DNA of 5,324 bases. It comes from Pseudomonadota bacterium (lineage in GTDB: Bacteria > Pseudomonadota > Gammaproteobacteria > Burkholderiales > Sulfuriferulaceae). The notes under the pieces were generated by a model. The model was not told where the DNA came from. It did no database searches and worked only from the letters and a program-made list of their open reading frames with translations. Of this stretch, positions 1 to 5,324 are shown piece by piece (within the stretch, counting starts at the first letter, position 1; every line of letters starts with the position of its first letter). A program made the position numbers and the translations under genes. Location: the NCBI GenBank assembly GCA_021794855.1, contig JAJYPZ010000108.1, forward strand, positions 1 to 5,324, given 5' to 3'.

Positions 1-35
1 AAACGTTACGTCTATTCATCAAAAAAAGACAGTCA

Positions 36-44
36 ATTATAACA
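36..44 (-). promoter_or_regulatory. Extended -10-like motif after gltX, directed out of the window
   Basis: In the AT-rich 94 bp after the gltX stop, the minus strand reads TGTTATAAT, again a perfect TGn plus TATAAT. With a 17-bp spacer the -35 position reads TCGTTA, a 3 of 6 match to TTGACA. It would drive transcription leftward into DNA outside the window, which in several proteobacteria holds tRNA genes after gltX. The target is not visible, and chance matches are common in AT-rich spacers. Confidence 0.3.
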
Positions 45-94
45 AGAAAAAGTCAGGATAACGATGTTTAATTTATTAGTACATTCGATTTCAG

Positions 95-1507
95 TCATGT
101 TGCAGGAAATGGCAAACTATCCAGAAAGTGTTGCAACCGCTCTAAAACCGCCGTCCGTCCGATCAAGGCCAAAGTTGCGTCGATACCGGGCGTATGCGGC
201 GTTCCGGTAATAATCACGCGTAAAGGCATGGCGACTGCAGGCATTTTCAGGCCGTATTCCGCTACGGCGGTTTTGATGGCTGCGTTGATCCCGGCTCTGC
301 TCCATTCGATCCGGCCGAACTGAACTGCAAGCTGCCGAAGCGCCGGCATGGCGTCAACGCCGACATGTGCTGCGAGCATTTCTTCTGTAGGTGCGCTATA
401 GCGATAAAAAAGCGCCGCCGCTTCAGCAAGTTCGGTCAGCGTGCTTGTGCGTTCCTTGAGTAATTGCACAACTTCAGCGAGGGAAGGTTCGATTGCCGGA
501 CCCGGTATTAACGATTCAAGGCGAGGCCGAATCCGTTCGGCGAGACTATCGTTATCGGCGGATTTAAGATATTGCTGGTTGATCCAGAGCAGTTTCTCCG
601 GATTGAATTTGGCCGGAGAGCGGCTGATGGCTTCGAGGTTGAACCAGTCGATAAATTGTTCCATGCCGAAAATCTCTTCGTCGCCGTGCGCCCAGCCCAG
701 ACGCGCCAGGTAATTCAGCAGGGCTTCGGGCAGATAGCCGTCTTCCTGATATTGCAGCACGCTGACCGCGCCGTGGCGTTTCGATAGCCGCTCGCCGTCT
801 GCGCCGAGTATCATCGGCACGTGAGCGTACTGCGGCAACGCGGCGCCCAGCGCTTTGAGGATATTGATCTGGCGCGGCGTGTTGTTGACATGATCGTCGC
901 CGCGGATGACGTGTGTGATCTGCATGTCCCAGTCGTCGACGACAACGCAGAAATTGTAAGTGGGCGTACCGTCGGGACGGGCGATGATCAAGTCGTCGAG
1001 TTCGGCATTGGCGATTTCTATCGTGCCTTTTACGAGATCGCGCCAGGCGACACTGCCTTCAACAGGGTTTTTAAAGCGGATCACCGGCAGAACTTCGGCC
1101 GGAATCGAAGGCAGGGTTTTTCCCGCTTCGGGTCGCCAGCGGCCATCGTAACGAGGCTTCAATCCGGCCAGTCTTTGCTGTTCACGCATAGCTTCGACTT
1201 CATCCCGGCTGGCGTAGCAATAATAAGCGTGACCGGTCGCGAGCAGTTGCGTCAGGACTTCCTTGTAGCGCGGCATACGCTGCATCTGGTAATACGGTCC
1301 TTCATCGTAATCGAGACCCAGCCAGCGCATGCCTTCGAGTATGGCTTCGACCGATTCCGGCGTCGAGCGTTCGAGATCCGTATCTTCGACCCTGAGGATG
1401 AATGTGCCGGCGTGATGGCGGGCGTATGCCCAGGAAAACAGCGCCGTGCGTGCGCCGCCGATGTGGAGATAGCCGGTGGGGCTGGGGGCGAAGCGGGTAC
1501 GAATCAT
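95..1507 (-). CDS. gltX: Glutamyl-tRNA synthetase (GluRS, class Ib)
   Basis: This cytoplasmic enzyme activates glutamate with ATP and charges tRNA-Glu. The 470-residue product is full length for a bacterial GluRS (E. coli has 471). The N-terminal Rossmann fold begins with [15 protein letters not shown] (residues 6-20), which holds the HIGH-type ATP motif as HIGG at 15-18. Further family blocks are [10 protein letters not shown] (39-48), [11 protein letters not shown] (176-186), [14 protein letters not shown] (200-213) and the KMSKS-equivalent RLSKRHG (240-246). The helical anticodon-binding domain fills the C-terminal part from about residue 300. The region that carries a Cys/His zinc site in E. 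coli GluRS has only C97, followed by RYDGRWRPE (119-127), so this is probably a zinc-free form. The start is fixed by [12 protein letters not shown], the usual family N-terminus, although no strong Shine-Dalgarno precedes it. The gene lies 58 bp after tldD on the same strand. That gap shows no convincing promoter or terminator, so read-through from tldD is likely. Whether the enzyme also charges tRNA-Gln cannot be told from this window. Confidence 0.98.
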   Translation of the reverse strand: MIRTRFAPSPTGYLHIGGARTALFSWAYARHHAGTFILRVEDTDLERSTPESVEAILEGMRWLGLDYDEGPYYQMQRMPRYKEVLTQLLATGHAYYCYASRDEVEAMREQQRLAGLKPRYDGRWRPEAGKTLPSIPAEVLPVIRFKNPVEGSVAWRDLVKGTIEIANAELDDLIIARPDGTPTYNFCVVVDDWDMQITHVIRGDDHVNNTPRQINILKALGAALPQYAHVPMILGADGERLSKRHGAVSVLQYQEDGYLPEALLNYLARLGWAHGDEEIFGMEQFIDWFNLEAISRSPAKFNPEKLLWINQQYLKSADNDSLAERIRPRLESLIPGPAIEPSLAEVVQLLKERTSTLTELAEAAALFYRYSAPTEEMLAAHVGVDAMPALRQLAVQFGRIEWSRAGINAAIKTAVAEYGLKMPAVAMPLRVIITGTPHTPGIDATLALIGRTAVLERLQHFLDSLPFPAT

Positions 1508-1565
1508 GATATGTTTTCTGTGAAAAAAGGGATAAGCTTGTTCCGCCAGGAACGATAGACTTTTG

Positions 1566-3035
1566 TCATGCGGTTCCGCCGACGGTCAGCCCGTCTATGC
1601 GCAAAGTCGGCTGGCCGACACCTACCGGTACGCTTTGTCCTTCTTTGCCGCAGGTGCCGACGCCGGGATCGAGTTGCATATCGTTACCGATCATGGAGAC
1701 ACGATTCAGAACGTCGGGACCGTTACCGATCAGCGTCGCGCCTTTGACCGGATAGGTGATCTTGCCGTCTTCTATCATATACGCTTCGGCGGCCGAGAAA
1801 ACGAATTTGCCGCTGGTAATATCGACCTGACCGCCGCCGAAGTTGGCGGCATAAAGTCCGTGCTTGACCGAGGCGATGATTTCGGCAGGATCTTTGTCGC
1901 CGTTAAGCATATAGGTATTGGTCATACGCGGCATGGGAATGTGCGCAAACGATTCGCGGCGCGCGTTTCCGGTAATCGGCACACCCATCAGGCGGGCATT
2001 CAGGCTGTCCTGCATGTAGCCTTTAAGTATGCCGTTTTCTATCAGCGTTGTGCACTGGGTGGGGTTGCCTTCATCATCGACGTTGAGCGAACCGCGCCGG
2101 TTGACCAGCGTGCCGTCGTCGACGACGGTGACTCCGGTCGCGGCGACCCGGTCGCCGATGCGGCCGCTGAAAGCGGAGCTGCCTTTGCGGTTAAAATCGC
2201 CTTCCAGACCGTGCCCGATTGCTTCATGCAGTAAAATTCCCGGCCAGCCTGCGCCAAGGACGACCGTCATGGTGCCAGCCGGAGCGGGTTTGGCGGCAAG
2301 ATTGGTGACCGCCTGATGGACGGCTTTTTCGGCATAATCGCGCAGCACGGCTTCGGTAAAATATTCGTAACCGAAACGGCCTCCGCCGCCGGCCGATCCC
2401 TGTTCGCGGCGACCGTCCTGTTCCGTGATCACCTGTAAGGACAGGCGTACAAGAGGGCGTACATCGGCGGCCTGGTGACCGTCCGACCGGGCGATGAAAA
2501 CGACATCGTATTCGGCGTTCAAACTTGCCATCACTTGCGTGACGCGGTTGTCGATACTGCGTGCGTACTGTTCGAGTTTTTCCAGTAACGCTACCTTGTC
2601 CGCGTCTTGCAGCGTGATCAGCGGATCGGCGGGTTGATAGAGAGAGCGGATATCTTTGCGGGCGATAACGCGGTGCTGATGGCTGGCGCCGCTTTTGGCG
2701 ATGGCCCGGGTCGCATTGCTGGCAGCGATCAGCGCGTTGTGGCTGATATCGTCGGAATAGGCGAACGCGGTTTTTTCGCCCGAAATCGCGCGTACGCCCA
2801 CGCCCTGGTCGATGCTGAAACTGCCCGATTTGACCTGGCCTTCTTCCAGGCTCCAGCTTTCCGAGCGAGTATACTGAAAGTATAAATCCGCATAATCGAG
2901 ATGGTGGGACATCAATTGTCCGAATACATCGTCGAGTTGTCCCAGTTCGAGCTGGTTCGGGACAAACAGCGTCTCTTGCGCAGTTTGCAGCAGGGTATCC
3001 GAATTTGGAATGTAAATGCCTGAAAGCGTGGTCAT
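1566..3035 (-). CDS. tldD: Metalloprotease TldD (TldD/PmbA family, peptidase U62)
   Basis: TldD is the catalytic subunit of the cytoplasmic TldD/TldE (PmbA) zinc protease. In enterobacteria that complex trims the leader of microcin B17, degrades the CcdA antitoxin and digests small unfolded peptides. The product has 489 residues, close to the 481 of E. coli TldD. The active-site motif HEAIGH (HExxxH, residues 270-275) lies in [17 protein letters not shown]. The conserved cysteine that completes zinc binding is C462 in [17 protein letters not shown] near the C-terminus. The N-terminal domain (about 30-230) contains the family stretches YADLYFQ and GVGVRAI. The start has a good AAGGAA Shine-Dalgarno 5 bp upstream, and the next in-frame ATG (M42) would cut into the conserved domain. 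The gene begins 9 bp after the nit stop codon and is probably co-transcribed with it. The non-catalytic partner gene pmbA/tldE is not in the window, as is usual because the two genes are normally unlinked. No microcin, RiPP or toxin-antitoxin gene is adjacent, so a general peptide-processing role is the safest reading. Confidence 0.97.
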   Translation of the reverse strand: MTTLSGIYIPNSDTLLQTAQETLFVPNQLELGQLDDVFGQLMSHHLDYADLYFQYTRSESWSLEEGQVKSGSFSIDQGVGVRAISGEKTAFAYSDDISHNALIAASNATRAIAKSGASHQHRVIARKDIRSLYQPADPLITLQDADKVALLEKLEQYARSIDNRVTQVMASLNAEYDVVFIARSDGHQAADVRPLVRLSLQVITEQDGRREQGSAGGGGRFGYEYFTEAVLRDYAEKAVHQAVTNLAAKPAPAGTMTVVLGAGWPGILLHEAIGHGLEGDFNRKGSSAFSGRIGDRVAATGVTVVDDGTLVNRRGSLNVDDEGNPTQCTTLIENGILKGYMQDSLNARLMGVPITGNARRESFAHIPMPRMTNTYMLNGDKDPAEIIASVKHGLYAANFGGGQVDITSGKFVFSAAEAYMIEDGKITYPVKGATLIGNGPDVLNRVSMIGNDMQLDPGVGTCGKEGQSVPVGVGQPTLRIDGLTVGGTA

Positions 3036-3040
3036 GGAAA

Positions 3041-3046
3041 TTCCTT
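3041..3046 (-). promoter_or_regulatory. Shine-Dalgarno of tldD overlapping the nit stop codon
   Basis: The minus strand reads TAAGGAATTTCCATG: the TAA that ends nit (3047-3045) shares its last two bases with the AAGGAA ribosome site of tldD, 5 bp before the ATG. This fixes the tldD start. It also means that ribosomes ending on nit cover the tldD initiation site, a layout typical of translational coupling. Confidence 0.8.
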
Positions 3047-3932
3047 ATTGAATGGATTTGATTTTCAAACGGCTACAATCGAGGATGCGATGTTTGAGTG
3101 CAGGCAAGCTGGTGCGCAAACTCTTCTGATAATCGGCGTTGATGCCGGCGACGACTATGCCGGATCCGCGCGGCAAGCGATCGAGGACAACGCCCCACGG
3201 ATCGACGATCATGGTGTCGCCATGCGTTTCCCGTCCCGACAGGTGATAGCCTCCTTGCGCGGGGGCGATGACATACGCCAGATTTTCTATGGCGCGTGCG
3301 CGAATCAGCGTTTCAAAATGCGCTTTGCCCGTGGTGGCGGTAAACGCTGACGGAACGACGATAATATCGACATCGGGCATGGCGCGATAGAGCTCGGGAA
3401 AGCGCAAGTCATAGCAAATAGACAAACCCAGCCTGCCGAATGGGGTATCGAGCACCACGATTTCATTGCCGGATTCGATCACGTTTTCTTCATCGTAGTG
3501 CTCGGTACCCAAATTGAAGCCGAACAAATGAATTTTGTCATAGCGTCCTGCAAGTTTGCCTTTGTCGTCATATACGAGACAACTGTTGCGCACTTTTTTC
3601 GGATTGTCGCACGCCAGCGGCACAGAGCCGCCGATCAGCCAGATTTTGTGTTTTTTGGCTGAGCGGGACAAAAAAGTCTGGATAGGGCCGTGACCTTCCG
3701 TTTCTTTTACCGCTATTTTGTCAGTATCTTTTAAACCCATTATGGCGAAATATTCGGGAAGTGCAACGAGTCTGGCACCTTGTTTGACCGCGGCTGCAAT
3801 CAGTCGTTCCGCTTCGGCAAGATTGGCGGCGACATTGGGGCCGGAGGCCATTTGTATCGCGGCAACGCGGACAACGGTATTGGATTCGCGGGGTTTCGGA
3901 TGCTGGGCGCTCTCATGCGTTGAGTAAGTCAT
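3045..3932 (-). CDS. Carbon-nitrogen hydrolase, Nit1/NitA-type (probable deaminated glutathione amidase)
   Basis: The product is a 295-residue single-domain nitrilase-superfamily amidase. The catalytic triad is visible: Glu60 in ARLVALPEYF, Lys133 in GRYDKIHLFGF and Cys173 in LSICYDLRFPELYR. The later blocks SAFTATTGKAHFETLIRARA (195-214) and GRETHGDTMIVDPWG (233-247) are typical of the Nit1/YbeM (NitA) branch. Characterised members of that branch hydrolyse deaminated glutathione, a side product of transaminases, to 2-oxoglutarate and Cys-Gly. Assignment to this branch is inference from motifs; another omega-amide or carbamoyl substrate remains possible. The conserved fold starts at VRVAAIQMASGP (21-32), after about 20 polar residues that look like a family-variable extension rather than a signal peptide. 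No other ATG, GTG or TTG codon lies in frame between the chosen start and the fold, which supports this start; the ribosome site is only a weak GGAA 6 bp upstream. The gene is 75 bp after yhdP and 9 bp before tldD. Confidence 0.93.
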   Translation of the reverse strand: MTYSTHESAQHPKPRESNTVVRVAAIQMASGPNVAANLAEAERLIAAAVKQGARLVALPEYFAIMGLKDTDKIAVKETEGHGPIQTFLSRSAKKHKIWLIGGSVPLACDNPKKVRNSCLVYDDKGKLAGRYDKIHLFGFNLGTEHYDEENVIESGNEIVVLDTPFGRLGLSICYDLRFPELYRAMPDVDIIVVPSAFTATTGKAHFETLIRARAIENLAYVIAPAQGGYHLSGRETHGDTMIVDPWGVVLDRLPRGSGIVVAGINADYQKSLRTSLPALKHRILDCSRLKIKSIQ

Positions 3933-3979
3933 AGTGAATTCCAGAGAGGAGTATCGGTTAAAGCTATCAGGTTTAAATA

Positions 3980-3988
3980 ATTATAGCA
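3980..3988 (-). promoter_or_regulatory. Candidate extended -10 promoter for nit-tldD(-gltX)
   Basis: On the minus strand the yhdP-nit gap reads TGCTATAAT, a perfect TGn plus TATAAT extended -10 element. Transcription would start near 3973, giving a leader of about 40 nt before nit. No recognisable -35 hexamer lies 16-19 bp upstream; the 17-bp position reads ACGTCC. This is tolerated at extended -10 promoters but lowers certainty. The surrounding gap is much richer in A and T than the genes. If it is active, nit, tldD and perhaps gltX can be expressed independently of yhdP. Confidence 0.5.
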
Positions 3989-4007
3989 GTTTTGATTTTA
4001 ACGGACG

Positions 4008-5324
4008 TTATTCGTCTTTTTTCACGACCGGGTCTGCCCAGGGGCCAGTTATGGTGTAATCGAAGCTGACTGCATTGCCGAACGGGTTTTTTAGCAACTC
4101 CTGAGCCGCATAGACGCCCAGAGCGACGACCGGCCCGCCGAGCAGGGAACTCGCCAGCGCTACTGTGCCATTGAGCTTGGGACTGATGGATGCATGCAAT
4201 TGCTGGGTTTGCGCATTCATGTCTATGGTTCCGTTCATGCGTACGCTTGCGGCCGGTCCGTTCATCAAGAAGTCCTTGCTGTAGATTATGCCGCGGTTAA
4301 GCTGCATCGTTGCGGAAATATCTTCAAACGCAAACCCTTCGCTGAATATATCGCTAAAGTCGAGTCCGATATGCCGAGGCAATGCCTGCAGACTCAGCAC
4401 GCCCAATAATTTGGCCGCACCCGGATCGATTTTGAGGAATTGTCCGTTTTCGGCGGTAAGGGTGAAATTACCCGCCAGACTGGTCAGCGTAATATCGACG
4501 GGCGTACCGTCCCAGTCGGCTTGACCGTCGATGATGGCAGTACCGCCCTTGATCGTTCCCGGGTGACCGAAGCGGTCGAAAAAATGGCCGATATTTTTAA
4601 TATTCAATCGAATAGTCGCGACGGTTTCAGGACTGGCATGAGGGTGCCAGAGCGCGGACATCTGCAATTTGCTGTCGCTGTCATCGAGCGCTATCTGCCG
4701 GAAACGCAAGCCGCCCGGAATCGGAGTGGCGCGAACCCGGAGTTCGCCCAGATGCCGCTTCCCCACCATCAGATCGTCGACATCCAGCACCAGTTCGGGC
4801 AAAGCGGTCGAACCGGGTTGCGCTGCGGCAGTCGTATTCTGCGCATCGGGAATGTTCAGGTTTTTGAAGTGCGCAATCAGTTTGTCGGTAGACGGTGGAG
4901 CACCGTGCGGCAGCCAGTTGATTTTTCCTTGTAAAACGGCACTTGAAACATCGGCTTGCCAGTCAGGACCGTTATTGACTGCATGTAAACGAATGTCATT
5001 GAACTGGCGCTGAAACAGATCGAATTGACCGATTGTTACATTTATATCGATTTTTTGCGGCAGCAGTGACGGCGAAGTGCCGGAAGGCTGACTGTTCCAG
5101 CCCTCGAAATCGAGGGCCGGAACATGCCCGCTTATCCATAAACCGGGCGAAGTCGGTACCCGGGCTGTTCCGCCAAAATTCACGGCGGCACGTTTGATCT
5201 GACCGCCATTTTCCTGTGTGGCGCGCAATAGCGCAGCATCAACCATATTTCCGTAATGTAAATCGACTTGTTCCTCTCCGGTTCCGGCAGGTTTCGTATT
5301 GATCTGCAACGGGATTGGTTCGGC
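4008..5324 (-). CDS. yhdP: YhdP family envelope lipid-transport protein, C-terminal part (5' end outside window)
   Basis: This is the last 438 codons of a YhdP-type AsmA-like protein. The reading frame stays open to the right edge: AEPIP precedes the TTG codon at 5309-5307, which encodes an internal Leu and is not a start. E. coli YhdP is about 1,270 residues, so roughly two thirds of the gene lie beyond the window. YhdP is anchored in the inner membrane and spans the periplasm as a long beta-groove protein. With TamB and YdbH it carries phospholipid to the outer membrane. The visible part is mostly alternating beta-strand sequence. Numbered from that internal Leu, it ends in the family's C-terminal hallmarks: GGTAIIDGQADWDGTPVD (255-272), KLLGVLSLQALPRHIGLDFS (300-319), SEGFAFEDI (323-331) and the hydrophobic segment VALASSLLGGPVVALGVYAA (383-402), followed by FDYTITGPWADP close to the stop. 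The protein is complete at its C-terminus. The nit and tldD genes that follow are frequent neighbours of yhdP. Confidence 0.93.
   Translation of the reverse strand, partial: AEPIPLQINTKPAGTGEEQVDLHYGNMVDAALLRATQENGGQIKRAAVNFGGTARVPTSPGLWISGHVPALDFEGWNSQPSGTSPSLLPQKIDINVTIGQFDLFQRQFNDIRLHAVNNGPDWQADVSSAVLQGKINWLPHGAPPSTDKLIAHFKNLNIPDAQNTTAAAQPGSTALPELVLDVDDLMVGKRHLGELRVRATPIPGGLRFRQIALDDSDSKLQMSALWHPHASPETVATIRLNIKNIGHFFDRFGHPGTIKGGTAIIDGQADWDGTPVDITLTSLAGNFTLTAENGQFLKIDPGAAKLLGVLSLQALPRHIGLDFSDIFSEGFAFEDISATMQLNRGIIYSKDFLMNGPAASVRMNGTIDMNAQTQQLHASISPKLNGTVALASSLLGGPVVALGVYAAQELLKNPFGNAVSFDYTITGPWADPVVKKDE
5100..5117 (-). repeat. Inverted repeat (8-bp arms, 2-bp centre) inside yhdP
   Basis: GCCCTCGA and TCGAGGGC flank a 2-bp centre. 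In RNA this could form a GC-rich stem of 7 bp with a 4-nt loop. It encodes Ala-Leu-Asp-Phe-Glu-Gly of YhdP. No T-run follows on the minus strand, so it is not an intrinsic terminator. It may well be chance. Confidence 0.4.

Noticed and set aside
33..98. A 21-codon minus-strand frame whose ATG overlaps the gltX stop (ATGA)
   Set aside because: It is very short, lacks a Shine-Dalgarno, runs through AT-rich spacer and contains the extended -10-like motif. The ATGA overlap alone is weak evidence.
1523..1553. Possible terminator between tldD and gltX: inverted repeat GTTCC-TGGC-GGAAC (1553-1540) then TTTTTT (1528-1523) on the minus strand
   Set aside because: The stem is only 5 bp and the T-run starts 11 bp after it, so it does not match an intrinsic terminator.
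2113..2128. Perfect 16-bp palindrome CCGTCGTCGACGACGG in tldD
   Set aside because: It arises from Val-Val-Asp-Asp codons (GTC GTC GAC GAC). The same four codons give a 12-bp palindrome in gltX at 932-943, so protein sequence explains both.
821..2234. Two long plus-strand open frames (821-1558 and 1563-2234) opposite gltX and tldD
   Set aside because: They lie fully antisense to two clearly conserved genes, their translations resemble no family I recognise, and long antisense frames are expected from the codon use of the minus-strand genes.
3958..3976. Weak inverted repeat TTAAA/TTTAA in the yhdP-nit gap as an operator
   Set aside because: The arms are 5 bp of A and T only, around a 9-bp loop, which is expected by chance in AT-rich DNA.
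4008..5309. yhdP frame read as a complete 433-residue gene starting at the TTG at 5309
   Set aside because: The frame continues open to the window edge, and the family is about three times longer with its N-terminal membrane anchor missing here. The TTG is an internal Leu codon.

Overview
The window is ordinary chromosomal housekeeping DNA from a proteobacterium. All four genes are encoded on the minus strand and read right to left. The order yhdP, nit (nitrilase-family amidase), tldD is a familiar core-genome arrangement in beta- and gammaproteobacteria; in E. coli yhdP and tldD are direct neighbours. The GluRS and TldD sequences read most like betaproteobacterial versions (perhaps Nitrosomonadales-like). 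That placement is a judgement from recalled family sequence, not a search, and a gammaproteobacterium cannot be excluded. No insertion sequence, phage gene, CRISPR array, rRNA or complete tRNA gene is visible.

Layout in transcription order: (1) 5324-4008, the C-terminal part of a YhdP/AsmA-type envelope lipid-transport protein, whose 5' end lies beyond the right edge; (2) a 75-bp AT-rich gap with a perfect extended -10 element (TGCTATAAT) facing the next gene; (3) 3932-3045, a carbon-nitrogen hydrolase of the Nit1/NitA type, with its Glu-Lys-Cys triad intact; (4) 3035-1566, the TldD metalloprotease subunit, 9 bp after nit, with its Shine-Dalgarno overlapping the nit stop codon; (5) a 58-bp gap without a clear promoter or terminator; (6) 1507-95, glutamyl-tRNA synthetase; (7) 94-1, AT-rich DNA after gltX with another extended -10-like motif pointing out of the window. 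No gene-free stretch exceeds 100 bp.

The genes do not form one pathway. YhdP concerns inner-to-outer membrane phospholipid traffic, Nit is probably metabolite repair (deaminated glutathione), TldD with its partner TldE/PmbA (not in the window) is a cytoplasmic protease of small or unfolded peptides, and GltX charges tRNA-Glu. nit and tldD look translationally coupled. I found no evidence for a previously undescribed system; the findings concern operon structure, promoters and small sequence features.
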